DNA of 64,000 bases from Sphingobacterium multivorum. GTDB lineage: Bacteria > Bacteroidota > Bacteroidia > Sphingobacteriales > Sphingobacteriaceae. The notes below the pieces were generated by a model. It was not told the origin of the DNA. It searched no databases and was given only the letters and a program-made list of their open reading frames with translations. Shown here piece after piece: positions 1 through 8,516 of this stretch (position 1 is the stretch's first letter; each line of letters starts with the position of its first letter). The stretch lies in NCBI RefSeq assembly GCF_039511225.1, contig NZ_CP154261.1, positions 3,410,001 to 3,474,000 on the forward strand, read 5' to 3'. The position numbers and the translations under genes were made by a program.

Positions 1-609
1 TATACCGGTATCTACGGGAATCTGCTTGGTCAGAATAAGGCGCAGCACATCGTAGGAAACGTTGAGGGGCAGAGCGGCTTCGCTTCCGATCATGGCACCG
101 GGCATGACCGACACCAGCTCGATGCCCAGTTCGGCGGCCAGTTTAAAGGCCAGCTTTTCGCCATCGTTTTTGGAATTGTAATAGGCGTCCCTCCGGTCGG
201 GGTTGTAGCCATTGCTCTCCTTTGTGGGCGTATGCGTATAATCCAGTGCAGCAATGGAGCTTACATAGATGATTTTTTTGACACCTGCCTCCGCCGCAGC
301 TTCGATGGTATTGCGGGTACCCTGCATATTGACGTCGTAGATTTCCTTTTGTGGATCGCGGGCCCATAGCTTAAAAGCTGCGCCCACGGCATAGAACGTA
401 TCCACGCCCTGCAGCGCCTTGACGAAAGAGACCTTATCGGTGATATCTGCCGCCACGAGATCGCAGGGCAAACCTTCCAGCGCGGCGCAGTTGCCAAGAT
501 TCCGGACCGAAGCACGTACCCGAAAACCCTTTGCTAACAGTAGTCTGACCAGGTTATTTCCCAGGTGCCCATTTGCACCCGACACCAATACCAATTTTTT
601 TGTTGTCAT
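1..609 (-). CDS. NAD-dependent epimerase/dehydratase (extended SDR), 3' end outside window
   Basis: The first 203 residues read from an ATG at 609-607 without a stop up to the window edge, so the C-terminus is missing. The N-terminus has the Rossmann glycine motif SGANGHLG (residues 10-17) after a beta strand, and the catalytic YxxxK appears as YYNSK with Tyr143 and Lys147. VSSIAA near residue 117 supplies the usual catalytic Ser region. Family knowledge: extended SDRs of this type are NAD(P)-dependent sugar-nucleotide epimerases or dihydroflavonol/aldehyde reductase-like enzymes; the substrate cannot be read from this piece. It lies tail-to-head 63 bp from a Crp/Fnr regulator on the same strand, which could control it. 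The small antisense frames here are shadows. Confidence 0.85.
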   Translation of the reverse strand, partial: MTTKKLVLVSGANGHLGNNLVRLLLAKGFRVRASVRNLGNCAALEGLPCDLVAADITDKVSFVKALQGVDTFYAVGAAFKLWARDPQKEIYDVNMQGTRNTIEAAAEAGVKKIIYVSSIAALDYTHTPTKESNGYNPDRRDAYYNSKNDGEKLAFKLAAELGIELVSVMPGAMIGSEAALPLNVSYDVLRLILTKQIPVDTGI

Positions 610-672
610 GTGTTTGATTTTAAATGATAGCACAAAGTTCTGCTTTGGCCATTCAAAATCAGTTCACAAATG

Positions 673-1248
673 TTACCTAATGATCTGTTTGCGGATGCGG
701 CTCAAACTTTTGGGGTTCATACCAAGGAAAGAAGCGATATATTGCATGGGCACGTTGTACAGCAATTCCGGCTGCTCGGCCATGAGTTTGAGGTAACGTT
801 TTTCGGCCGTAAGCGTGGCAAGCTCTTTTGCTCTCTTCTCATTATAGGTCAAGGACTGCTGAAACACATACACACTAAAATCCTTAAATGAAGGCAATTG
901 CCTTGTCAGCAGATCGAGGTTTGCCTTGCTGATGCGCAGCAGTTCACTGTCGGTGATACTTTCCAGGTTTTCTTCCGTGCAGGTCTGGTGGTTGAAATGC
1001 TGGTAAGAGCAGATAAATCCCGGTGGGCAGTTGATATGTGTCGTCAGCTCGTCGCCCTTATCATTATAATGGAACAGGCGAACAAAACCCGACACCACAA
1101 AATACAGGTAAGCCGGTACCTTTCCCTCCTCTTCAATGAGCTGATGTTTGGCATAGCGCACGGGCTCCATATAAGATTTACACAGTTCAATCTCGGATTC
1201 CGATAACGGACTGTGTTGTTTGATCAGCTGAATAAACTTTGTGTGCAT
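673..1248 (-). CDS. Crp/Fnr family transcriptional regulator
   Basis: This 191-residue protein has the length typical of short Bacteroidota Crp/Fnr regulators. The N-terminal two thirds (about residues 15-130) read as a cNMP-binding-type beta roll, including GKVPAYLYFVVSGFVRLF, and lack an obvious FNR Cys cluster. The C-terminal segment VPMQYIASFLGMNPKSLSRI (about 167-187) is the recognition helix-turn-helix. It probably senses a small molecule or redox state and controls the adjacent epimerase gene on the same strand. The ligand is not predictable. The gap to the divergent SDR gene is about 400 bp and may contain operators for both. Confidence 0.85.
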   Translation of the reverse strand: MHTKFIQLIKQHSPLSESEIELCKSYMEPVRYAKHQLIEEEGKVPAYLYFVVSGFVRLFHYNDKGDELTTHINCPPGFICSYQHFNHQTCTEENLESITDSELLRISKANLDLLTRQLPSFKDFSVYVFQQSLTYNEKRAKELATLTAEKRYLKLMAEQPELLYNVPMQYIASFLGMNPKSLSRIRKQIIR

Positions 1249-1651
1249 TATATCTGTTTTAATTGGCCCCCAAGCTTTCTCATACGTTCATTAGGCATAT
1301 TCTTGTCTAAGTGTTGCATCGCTGGGAATCCCTCATTCACCTAACAAATATACTAAAAACGACCTGAATACTAATAAAATTAGTAAATAAATTTTGTTTT
1401 ATATAAACCGCTCATCCTATCCACCGTTTCAGCTGACCCAATTTGTCAATAGCCTCGCCAAAACGGATACGCTAAAAAGTACACTCATTACGTAAAAATC
1501 AGCGTAACATCGCATCATTTTTATAACGAATATCACCAAATAATCGTACCAAAGTCGATGATTTGTCTACACACCTCGCTTTCGTCATTTTGGCTACAAT
1601 CAAGCTCAATTTGGCAACAGGTACCCTATGCTTTCTTTAGACATTTGTTAT
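1249..1651. other. Divergent intergenic region with a small palindrome
   Basis: No gene is visible between the Crp/Fnr regulator and the SDR gene. The only clear structure is a 15-bp palindrome at 1370-1384 (ACTAAT, 3-nt spacer, ATTAGT) in AT-rich DNA, a plausible operator for one of the neighbouring regulators. No convincing Bacteroidota -7 element (TAnnTTTG) was found. Confidence 0.3.
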
Positions 1652-2476
1652 ATGGAATCAAACAATAACACAATGCAAAAGACAATTTTCATTACAGGAG
1701 CTTCTTCCGGATTGGGAAAAGCGACGGCCAAACTCTTTCAACAGGCAGGTTGGAATGTGATCGCAACCATGCGAAATCCCGAAAATGAAACCGAACTTAC
1801 CGAGATCGAAAACATAACGCTCTTAAAATTAGATGTAAGCGATCCCGCCCAAATCAAAGAAACTGTAGAAAAAGCCATCTCTTTAAGCAACATTGATGTC
1901 GTTTTCAATAATGCAGGTTATGGGTTAATGGGTGCCTTTGAAACCTTAAGCGACGAAAAAATACTTCGCCAAATCAACACCAATCTGTTGGGCGTACTGC
2001 GCGTTACACAAGCATTTATCCCTTATTTTAGAGCGAAGAAAGGTGGTTTATTTATTTCGACCACATCCATTGGTGGCTTTATGGGATTCCCGCTACATTC
2101 CATGTATCATGCGACAAAATTCGCTTTGGAGGGCTGGAGCGAAAGCATGTCCTTTGAATTGAAACAATTTGGAATAGCCATCAAAACAGTTGCTCCGGGC
2201 GGAATAGCGACAGATTTTGCAGGTCGCTCTTTGGATATGAACCGAACTTCCGATTATCAGGACATTGAAGACAAACTGTTCGAACAAATGGGTCTGATGA
2301 TGCAAAATGCATCCACGGCAGAGCAGATTGCCCAAGTGGTGTATGAAGCCGCAACGGACAAGAAAGATCAAGTACGTTATCTGGCAGGCGACGACGCACA
2401 TGCACTCTATGAAAGACGACTACAAATCGGAAAAGAAGCGTTCAGGCAAGAAATCGCAAAACAATTTGGCGCCTGA
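1652..2476 (+). CDS. SDR family NAD(P)-dependent oxidoreductase
   Basis: This is a classical short-chain dehydrogenase. Near the N-terminus is the cofactor motif TGASSGLG, followed by FNNAGYG (NNAG structural motif) and the catalytic YHATK (YxxxK) with the upstream STTS serine. Family knowledge: such enzymes reduce or oxidise carbonyl/alcohol groups on small metabolites with NAD(P)H. The frame stays open to an ATG at 1628, but the fold starts just before TIFITG, so 1652 (274 aa) or 1673 (267 aa) is a better start. A strong terminator follows the stop. The next gene is an AraC regulator on the same strand, then an MFS exporter, which suggests a small stress or detoxification locus. Substrate unknown. 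Confidence 0.88.
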   Translation: MESNNNTMQKTIFITGASSGLGKATAKLFQQAGWNVIATMRNPENETELTEIENITLLKLDVSDPAQIKETVEKAISLSNIDVVFNNAGYGLMGAFETLSDEKILRQINTNLLGVLRVTQAFIPYFRAKKGGLFISTTSIGGFMGFPLHSMYHATKFALEGWSESMSFELKQFGIAIKTVAPGGIATDFAGRSLDMNRTSDYQDIEDKLFEQMGLMMQNASTAEQIAQVVYEAATDKKDQVRYLAGDDAHALYERRLQIGKEAFRQEIAKQFGA

Positions 2477-2489
2477 TTTTTTAAATAAG

Positions 2490-2517
2490 CAACTGCCGCT
2501 AAGGCAGTTGTTTTTTG
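2490..2517 (+). terminator. Rho-independent terminator after the SDR gene
   Basis: A perfect 8-bp stem, CAACTGCC paired with GGCAGTTG around a 5-nt GCTAA loop, is followed at once by a run of six T. It lies 14 bp after the SDR stop codon. Confidence 0.85.
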
Positions 2518-2540
2518 TAAATTTGTGAAATAGAAACAGG

Positions 2541-3452
2541 ATGCATACGATCAATTCCATATCCGAATTTCACCGGCAATTGTCCTTGCCGGCCCCTTTA
2601 CATCCGCTCGTCAGTGTAATTGATGTCGCTGGAATAAAACCTGCTGAAAGCGACATCTGGGAGCAGTTCTGCGTGAATTTCTACAGTATTTCGCTTAAAA
2701 AAGACGTTACTGCAACATTAAAGTACGGACAACACTATTATGATTTCGACAAAGGAACAATGAATTTCATTGCGCCCAAGCAGATCCAATCGTTAACGAT
2801 TGCTGAAATCAGAAAGATGAATGCCGAATGCGGAAAAGGTTACATGCTGCTATTTCACCCCGATTTTTTGTATACCCACCCCCTGGCCACCAAAATAAAA
2901 AACTACAATTTCTTTTCGTATGCGCTAAACGAAGCATTACATCTCTCCGAACGCGAAGAAAAAGACATTATAGAAATTTTTCTTAAAATCGAACAGGAAT
3001 ATCAGCATATCGACAAACATACCCAAGGAATTATTCTGTCGCAAATTGACATGCTCTTGCAATACAGCAACCGGTTCTATGAGCGTCAATTCATTACCCG
3101 GAAAGCCGTTAACCATGCCTTGCTAACTCAATTGGAAAAATTACTCGATGATTATTTCGACAGCGAGGAAACCTTAAAACAAGGACTTCCGACGGTAGAG
3201 TATTTGGCAGAAAGCCTCCATGTATCGGCTCGTTATTTAAGCGATTTACTCCGTTCCGTTACCGGTAAAAACACACAGCAGCACATCCACGACAAGTTAA
3301 TTGAAGAAGCCAAGGAAAAGCTCACGGCGACAAGCCTTTCCGTGGCAGAGATTGCCTACAAACTCGGTTTTGAACATCCACAATCGTTCAACAAACTGTT
3401 TAAGAAAAAAACCAATGTTTCACCGCTAGTATTCAGGCAATCGTTTAATTGA
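2541..3452 (+). CDS. AraC family transcriptional regulator
   Basis: The 303-residue protein has an N-terminal cupin-like sensing half and a C-terminal double helix-turn-helix (about residues 200-300). The first HTH is in TVEYLAESLHVSARYLSDLL and the second in LSVAEIAYKLGFEHPQSFNK, followed by the family's ending FKKKTNVSPLVFRQS. It starts 65 bp after the SDR stop, beyond a terminator, so it is probably transcribed separately. The downstream exporter (or the SDR upstream) is the obvious candidate target. The effector is unknown. Confidence 0.9.
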   Translation: MHTINSISEFHRQLSLPAPLHPLVSVIDVAGIKPAESDIWEQFCVNFYSISLKKDVTATLKYGQHYYDFDKGTMNFIAPKQIQSLTIAEIRKMNAECGKGYMLLFHPDFLYTHPLATKIKNYNFFSYALNEALHLSEREEKDIIEIFLKIEQEYQHIDKHTQGIILSQIDMLLQYSNRFYERQFITRKAVNHALLTQLEKLLDDYFDSEETLKQGLPTVEYLAESLHVSARYLSDLLRSVTGKNTQQHIHDKLIEEAKEKLTATSLSVAEIAYKLGFEHPQSFNKLFKKKTNVSPLVFRQSFN

Positions 3453-3544
3453 TCCCGTTTAATTGCCTTTAAATGACTTTTCTTTTTTAATATAGCTTTA
3501 CTTTTGTCGCAGATTTATCCCGTTCGGGATTGAAGAAGAGCAAA

Positions 3545-4957
3545 ATGAAGAAAGAATCACGCATCATATCGCTCATTGTTGGTGGCACACTGTTTATGGA
3601 GATGCTCGACACCACAGCGATATCCACAGCCTTACCCAAAATGGCACATGATTTTGAGAGTAATGTGGTACACCTCAGTGCGGGCATTACTTCATACACC
3701 GTCATGCTGGCCGTGTTTATACCGATCAGCGGGTGGATCGCCGACCGCTACGGCGCAAAAAAAGTGTTCAATACAGCCATTATAGGATTTATACTTTCGT
3801 CGATCGCTTGTGGGCTGAGTACCAACTTGACATCTTTCGTTATAGCGCGCATCTGCCAGGGTACAGCCGGAGCACTTATGGTACCGGTTGGTCGTCTCAT
3901 CGTGCTGAAGCATACTGCAAAGAAGGATCTGGTCGATGCGATCGGTTATATTGCCTGGGCCGGATTATTAGGCCCTATTGTTGGTCCCGTACTGGGCGGA
4001 TTTTTTACGACCTATTTTAGCTGGCACTGGATCTTCTTTATCAACATACCCTTCGGCGTATTTGCGCTGTGGGCCGTGCATACATTTATCCCGGCAATGG
4101 AATCTGAAAATAGCCGTCCACTTGATATCATCGGTTTTTTAATCAGCGGAATTGGCCTTGCCGGCATCATGCTGGGTACCGAAATGATCGGCGCAGCCAA
4201 CGGAGATTATACCAAACCGCTTGTCACTATCCTGGCAAGCTTTGCCCTGATGGCTGTTGCGGTATGGCACTCCAAACGTATCCAGTACCCCTTGATCGAT
4301 TATCGTATCCTCAAAATAAAGACTTTCCGGGTTACGGTATATTCCGGCTCGATTACCCGTATGGTGATCAATGTTGCTCCTTTTATCTTGCCCCTTATGC
4401 TACAGCTGGGTTTTGGATTGAGTCCATTTCATGCAGGCCTCCTCTATATGGCCAACATGCTGGGCAGTATGAGCATGAAACCGGTAGCCATTTGGATCAC
4501 ACGGCGGTTTGACTTCCGTAAGGTTTTGATCGGCAACGGTATTATTTTAACAATTTTTACGGCCGGACTTTCCCTGCTTTCCCTGCAAACGCCGATCTGG
4601 CTTGTGGCCATCGTATTCTTTTTCTCGGGGCTTACACGGTCGCTCCAGTTTACAAGCCTAAATACCTTGGCCTACGCAGACGTACCCAATGGACAGCTCA
4701 GCAATGCAAATACGCTGTACAATACGGCACAGCAAATGGCACTGGGTATGGGTATCGCCCTGGGAGCGGTAACACTTCACCTAGCAAGCAGCTATTATCA
4801 GGATACCGTTTATCAGATGCGGGATTTCAGCTTGGCCTTGCAGTTAATTGCTGGCTTATCCCTACTATCCTTAATCGAGTATTTCAAAATTAAGCCAAGT
4901 GACGGAGCCAATCTAAGAGGTTTGCCTTCACCAAAAGAAGTGCAGAAGGCCGCTTAG
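3545..4957 (+). CDS. MFS transporter, DHA2 (EmrB/QacA-like) family
   Basis: About 470 residues with roughly 14 hydrophobic segments, the DHA2 length. The N-terminal region carries the family's membrane motif with Asp (LFMEMLDTTAISTALP) and the loop-2 motif GWIADRYGAKKVF; the mid-protein antiporter motif appears around GLLGPIVGPVLGGFF. Such proteins export drugs or organic ions by proton antiport across the inner membrane. The frame is open to a TTG at 3530, but the ATG at 3545 is preferred. Upstream AraC regulator and SDR suggest an inducible efflux or detoxification unit; the substrate is not predictable. Confidence 0.9.
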   Translation: MKKESRIISLIVGGTLFMEMLDTTAISTALPKMAHDFESNVVHLSAGITSYTVMLAVFIPISGWIADRYGAKKVFNTAIIGFILSSIACGLSTNLTSFVIARICQGTAGALMVPVGRLIVLKHTAKKDLVDAIGYIAWAGLLGPIVGPVLGGFFTTYFSWHWIFFINIPFGVFALWAVHTFIPAMESENSRPLDIIGFLISGIGLAGIMLGTEMIGAANGDYTKPLVTILASFALMAVAVWHSKRIQYPLIDYRILKIKTFRVTVYSGSITRMVINVAPFILPLMLQLGFGLSPFHAGLLYMANMLGSMSMKPVAIWITRRFDFRKVLIGNGIILTIFTAGLSLLSLQTPIWLVAIVFFFSGLTRSLQFTSLNTLAYADVPNGQLSNANTLYNTAQQMALGMGIALGAVTLHLASSYYQDTVYQMRDFSLALQLIAGLSLLSLIEYFKIKPSDGANLRGLPSPKEVQKAA

Positions 4958-5031
4958 TCCTTTAGATTTTTCGGGCTGTAGGCAAACTGTTTGCCGGAAA
5001 GCTCCAGCAGATACAGCTTTAGTTAGTGCAA

Positions 5032-5063
5032 AAACAGCTGCTCAAAAATATGAACAGCTGTTT
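5032..5063. terminator. Probable bidirectional terminator hairpin
   Basis: The inverted repeat AAACAGCTG / CAGCTGTTT is separated by 14 nt. It lies between the convergent ends of the MFS gene (plus) and the Rpn-family gene (minus). There is no long T-run on the plus side, so strength is uncertain. Confidence 0.5.
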
Positions 5064-5088
5064 GTTATGTTTGTATAATTGGGAATAA

Positions 5089-6069
5089 TTACTTTTTGTC
5101 TCTGGCTAGATCTGCCCGTACTTTCTGTACAAAAGCAAGCGAAACCTTCGCAACACGCACGATAACATCATCAGCAAGCTTAAGTTCGGTAATCAAATTT
5201 TCCACTACCTCATAGCTTTTTGCCTCAGCGCCCCGTTCCAATCCTTGTTCGACACCTTGTTCAATGCCTTGTTCAATGCCTTGTTTAATGCCTTGTTTAA
5301 TGCCTTGTTTAATGCCTTTCTGAATAGCCTCGTTAAGCTGTTGCTCCTGATATTGGCGCACTGCTTCAGCATCCCATTTACGTTTTAGACTTACATCATA
5401 CATTGCTCGTTCCTCCTTATTCAACTTTGCGTATTCCGCTATTTTAAATAATTTTTCAAATATAGGCTTTTTCAGATAGCCCGGTATCTTGTTCAGCTTG
5501 GACATATTACGTAAAACATAAAGCCAACGATCAAGATCAGTTTCTAATTCCGCCTCTACTTTTATAAAGTTACGCAATTGAACGTAAATAAACCCTAACT
5601 CTTCATAAAAAACGCGACCTGTCTTCCTGTTACACAAGCAAATATCGTGAATAACAGCGCTGGATTCATCCGCCTGTGAAAAAGTAAATCCATCCATAAG
5701 TACAACGATATACACTTCGGTTATCGCATAATTCCACGCTCGCCGTTTTCCTTTGGGAGCCTGATCCGCAATAAGCTTACTGCCGTAGTAAAGCATACGC
5801 TTTTTCAAATTTATCTGTGCAGTACGCTGTACTTCAATCACAAACTTGTCTCCATTATCAGCTGTACAGATCAGGTCAAAGATCACGGTCCCGATCTCCT
5901 CACTATCCCCTACATATTCATTCTTTTCGTACAATAAATCGACAATACTTTTCCGTCCACGGAATAACTCATTCAATAGGGAAATCAGTAAATCCTTATT
6001 AGGTTCAGATCCAAAAATGCGCTTAAATGCATAATCTGAAACTAGATCTATATAAACGGGCTCGTTCAT
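5089..6069 (-). CDS. Rpn family recombination-promoting nuclease / PD-(D/E)XK putative transposase
   Basis: The 326-residue protein opens with the typical Rpn start, DLVSDYAFKRIFGSEPNKDL, followed by the PD-(D/E)XK nuclease core with the Asp of VIFDLICTADNGDKF and the EVQR segment (about residues 68-82). Family knowledge: Rpn (PF12784-like) proteins are DNA endonucleases that promote RecA-independent recombination and often move between genomes. The C-terminal part has a run of four-residue repeats (QGIK/QGIE) near residues 252-280, encoded by a 12-bp tandem repeat. Such low-complexity tails are common in the family and change length by slippage. It sits alone between convergent neighbours and looks like a mobile insertion. 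Confidence 0.85.
   Translation of the reverse strand: MNEPVYIDLVSDYAFKRIFGSEPNKDLLISLLNELFRGRKSIVDLLYEKNEYVGDSEEIGTVIFDLICTADNGDKFVIEVQRTAQINLKKRMLYYGSKLIADQAPKGKRRAWNYAITEVYIVVLMDGFTFSQADESSAVIHDICLCNRKTGRVFYEELGFIYVQLRNFIKVEAELETDLDRWLYVLRNMSKLNKIPGYLKKPIFEKLFKIAEYAKLNKEERAMYDVSLKRKWDAEAVRQYQEQQLNEAIQKGIKQGIKQGIKQGIEQGIEQGVEQGLERGAEAKSYEVVENLITELKLADDVIVRVAKVSLAFVQKVRADLARDKK
5243..5314. repeat. Six 12-bp tandem repeats inside the Rpn gene
   Basis: Six consecutive 12-bp units of the type CCTTGTTYAATG (the first one diverged) encode the QGIK/QGIE repeats on the minus strand. Because the unit is a multiple of 3, copy-number change keeps the frame open. It is not a CRISPR: the units are directly adjacent with no spacers. 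Confidence 0.9.
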
Positions 6070-6212
6070 AAATATAATAATTGGTTGTTGACTGTAAATT
6101 TCGAAAAAAGAACTTAATAAAACTAATATTTTTAGTAAAAAAATACAGATTCCCGAAGACCTACCGTCAACGACTATGCAAAGGCTGTATTGATAACTTC
6201 CGTTACATTTAG

Positions 6213-6425
6213 GCTGCCACTGATTACATCCCCATTGGGCGTCCGGCTAAAAACAACTGGTACTATAAGGTTATCAGGAACGCGATTGAGTTGTGTGGTG
6301 AGTCACCTGCGGCAGATCATGAAGCAAACGGACAAGTCCGCAAAAGCATTTTTTACCGCCTTGCAGTGCAACTACCCTGGGAAGAACATTGTCTGAGCAA
6401 AGACCTCGTCTACCAACAGGAATGA
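6213..6425 (+). pseudogene. C-terminal remnant of an unidentified protein
   Basis: A 70-codon open stretch bounded upstream by an in-frame stop reads ATDYIPIGRPAKNNWYYKVI, continues with an equally protein-like segment containing IELCGES and RLAVQLPWEEHC, and ends DLVYQQE. Composition and spacing look like a real protein C-terminus, but there is no start and no family I can name. The overlapping frame 6190-6396 is less protein-like and is treated as a shadow. Nothing else is seen in the roughly 500 bp between the Rpn and pfkB genes. It is probably the leftover of a gene removed when the Rpn element or another insertion arrived. Confidence 0.5.
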
Positions 6426-6583
6426 TTCAAATAACGGGGTAAGCAATGTTGACGAAACCGAAGGCAGGTAGGGATTTTGCGCTGTACACTGTCAATAATA
6501 ATTATTAGCTTTATTTAAATTACTGACTAGTGCATTTCGACAATGAACTATTTTATCTCTGAATAGCTTTATAACATAAACAA

Positions 6584-7519
6584 ATGGCAAAATCTATTTT
6601 AACAATAACCCTGAACCCATCCGTAGACAAGAGTACCAGTGTACAACATATCGTTCCCGAAAAGAAATTACGCTGCGAAAAACCTGTATATGAACCCGGT
6701 GGCGGCGGAATTAACGTATCTCGTGCCCTGAAAAGACTTGGTTTGGCTTCGACTGCTTTGTTTACATCCGGGGGAAAGACAGGCAGTCTGCTCGAAAGCT
6801 TATTAAAGCTGGAGGATATTGCTATAGATCCTATTCGGGTGAATGGCGAGACCCGCGAAAACTTTATCGTGGTTGACAGCGCAACCAATCAGCAATATCG
6901 ATTCGGGTTTCCAGGCGAACAAGTTGAATCCAACGAGCTGGCGGGAATTAGGACTTCGATTGATGAACTCACGGATATCCCGGATTTTGTCGTTATCAGC
7001 GGTAGTATGCCAGCTGGAGTACCGCCCGAATTTATACGGTCACTGATTAACACGTACAAAACGAAGGGTAGTAAAATACTGGTTGACACCTCTGGCGATG
7101 CACTTCGCCTTGCCTTGGAAGAAGGTGTCTTTTTAATCAAACCGAATGCAGGAGAACTCGCGGCTCTTGTGGGAAAAGAGGAATTGGGGCATTCCGATCT
7201 GGATATGGCCGCCCAACAGCTAATTTCGGAGGGGAAAGCAACGCTAATCGTGGTCTCGCTAGGTGCCCAGGGCGCTATTTTGTATTCAAAAACAGAAAAA
7301 ATCCAGCTACCTTCCCCAGTGGTGAAGGTGCGCAGTACCGTCGGAGCAGGTGACAGTATGGTTGCCGGAATGGTGTCTGTCTTAGCCCAACAAGGAGATT
7401 TGGAGCAGGTACTTCAGATGGGAATCGCCTGCGGCTCAGCGACAACAATGGCGCAGGGAACTGGCCTATTCGCCAAGAAAGATGTCGATCGGCTGTTTTC
7501 GGAAATAAAAAAAAGATAA
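6584..7519 (+). CDS. pfkB: 1-phosphofructokinase family hexose kinase (PfkB)
   Basis: The 311-residue protein matches the PfkB/ribokinase fold of the 1-phosphofructokinase/minor 6-phosphofructokinase branch. The N-terminus has TLNPSVDKS, the first signature GGGGINVSRALKRLG follows near residue 37, and the C-terminal ATP/anion-hole signature TVGAGDSMVAGM near residue 252 includes the catalytic Asp. The enzyme phosphorylates fructose-1-P, fructose-6-P or tagatose-6-P in the cytosol; the exact sugar cannot be settled from sequence alone. A terminator lies 45 bp downstream. The gene appears monocistronic. Confidence 0.88.
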   Translation: MAKSILTITLNPSVDKSTSVQHIVPEKKLRCEKPVYEPGGGGINVSRALKRLGLASTALFTSGGKTGSLLESLLKLEDIAIDPIRVNGETRENFIVVDSATNQQYRFGFPGEQVESNELAGIRTSIDELTDIPDFVVISGSMPAGVPPEFIRSLINTYKTKGSKILVDTSGDALRLALEEGVFLIKPNAGELAALVGKEELGHSDLDMAAQQLISEGKATLIVVSLGAQGAILYSKTEKIQLPSPVVKVRSTVGAGDSMVAGMVSVLAQQGDLEQVLQMGIACGSATTMAQGTGLFAKKDVDRLFSEIKKR

Positions 7520-7562
7520 AAATTGAGGATTTTGCCTTACAAATGAAGATGTTGCCTTACAA

Positions 7563-7589
7563 AAAGGCGCACAATCCTGTGCACCTTTT
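7563..7589. terminator. Bidirectional terminator between pfkB and the phage-like cassette
   Basis: An 11-bp stem (AAAGGCGCACA / TGTGCACCTTT, one mismatch) with a short loop has T runs on both strands. It lies between the convergent pfkB (plus) and holin-like (minus) genes. Just before it the 12-mer TTGCCTTACAAA occurs twice within about 30 bp. Confidence 0.8.
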
Positions 7590-7597
7590 TGTTCCAC

Positions 7598-7768
7598 TCA
7601 TCTTTTCCGTTTACCCAGTTTGGCTAGTAGCCTACTTGTCGCGAAACTGACCAGGGTACCCAAGGCAGCCGTCAGGGCGGTCTGCAATACATCGCCCAGC
7701 GAGATGCTGGCCCAGATGGAACAGATCGTACCGCCGATGGCCGAGACGCGCATATCATTCACTTTCAT
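7598..7768 (-). CDS. Small holin-like membrane protein
   Basis: A short protein (56 residues from the ATG at 7768; the frame is open to 7804) starts MKVNDMRVSAIGGTI. It has two hydrophobic stretches separated by a short turn (IGGTICSIWASISLG and ALTAALGTLVSFATSRL) and a basic tail, KLGKRKR. Size, two transmembrane segments and charged C-terminus are holin-like. It overlaps the end of the upstream 85-aa gene by 14 bp, so the two are probably translationally coupled. Together with the DUF5675 gene two positions upstream it suggests a lysis-type cassette. No family name is claimed. Confidence 0.55.
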   Translation of the reverse strand: MKVNDMRVSAIGGTICSIWASISLGDVLQTALTAALGTLVSFATSRLLAKLGKRKR

Positions 7769-8012
7769 CCATCGCGCTCCTTTCTTCGGTATTTTCGGTC
7801 TCATTTTTTACGGACCTATGCTCCTGCGTGCCGTCCGAAGCATCCTTATCATCTACCTCCGGCCGCTGCTCAGCTTCATCCAATACCGTTTCCACGATAC
7901 CGAGCCCCAAGGCCAGGTATTTTAATACATTGCCCACCTTACCCGGCAGCTTAACAGGTGAAGCCAACAGCAGCTGCAGCACCTGTCCTATTTTATTGAA
8001 GATCTTTTTCAT
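7755..8012 (-). CDS. Small hypothetical protein in phage-like cassette
   Basis: An 85-residue protein with an amphipathic, weakly hydrophobic N-terminal half (about residues 1-45) and a strongly acidic, disordered C-terminal half rich in Glu and Asp. It lies in the same orientation and operon order as the DUF5675 and DUF6266 genes, 46 bp downstream of DUF5675, and overlaps the holin-like gene. I do not recognise the family. Location and amphipathic helix suggest a membrane-associated partner of the holin-like protein, which is inference only. Confidence 0.5.
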   Translation of the reverse strand: MKKIFNKIGQVLQLLLASPVKLPGKVGNVLKYLALGLGIVETVLDEAEQRPEVDDKDASDGTQEHRSVKNETENTEERSAMDESE

Positions 8013-8058
8013 GTGTATTTTAGTTAACGGTGTTCACTTCCCCGATATCGGGCGACGC

Positions 8059-8502
8059 TCATTCGATGTGCACTTCGACGAGTCCCTGCAGCATCAGTTC
8101 GGCCACAAGCGGATAGAACTTTTTGTAGGCGACGCCCGAGGCTAGCAGGCGGTAGTCGCCATCTTCCAGTACATACTGATTGCCCACCAGCACACAGCCA
8201 GCAGTCTCTTTATAGCTACTCCCTTTGTGGAAGTAGACATAGCTAAAATTATGAATATCACGTATTTCAAGCATACCTCGGTGCATTTTGGGGTAATCGT
8301 CGTAGTAACGGCCATTCATCGCCCCCTCGCGGTTAAATCCCAGGGTGTAGTGCCCGACTGGTATGGCGGTCTCTCCCCTTATCTTCACGGGACGCGGAAT
8401 ATTCTCCAGACCGTAGCAGATCAATTGATTGTTCACGTAAATCTCGGACAGCGTGCTATGCTTGCCCTGTTTTGTGCGAAGTACTTTTATCGTTGATTTC
8501 AT
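8059..8502 (-). CDS. DUF5675 family protein (possible peptidoglycan-active enzyme)
   Basis: The 147-residue protein is the size of DUF5675. It shows the family's landmarks: a GLENIPRPVKIRGETAIPVG segment (around residues 32-52) and the pattern FHKGSSYKETAGCVLVG (about 91-107), in which His and Cys are spaced as in L,D-transpeptidase-like active sites. Family knowledge: DUF5675 occurs in phage and phage-derived loci of Bacteroidota and is suspected to act on cell wall, but its activity is not established. The ATG at 8502 is preferred over a TTG at 8508. The context with a holin-like protein supports a lysis or cell-wall role. Confidence 0.75.
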   Translation of the reverse strand: MKSTIKVLRTKQGKHSTLSEIYVNNQLICYGLENIPRPVKIRGETAIPVGHYTLGFNREGAMNGRYYDDYPKMHRGMLEIRDIHNFSYVYFHKGSSYKETAGCVLVGNQYVLEDGDYRLLASGVAYKKFYPLVAELMLQGLVEVHIE

Positions 8503-8516
8503 ACGCAAAATTTAAA

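Noticed and set aside
143..515. Two small minus-strand frames inside the first 600 bp
   Set aside because: They are alternative-frame shadows of the epimerase frame that runs through the window edge and carries the Rossmann and YxxxK motifs.
5243..5314. 12-bp repeats as a possible CRISPR
   Set aside because: No spacers, coding repeats inside the Rpn gene.
6190..6396. 68-aa plus-strand frame
   Set aside because: The frame starting at 6213 gives far more protein-like text over the same DNA.
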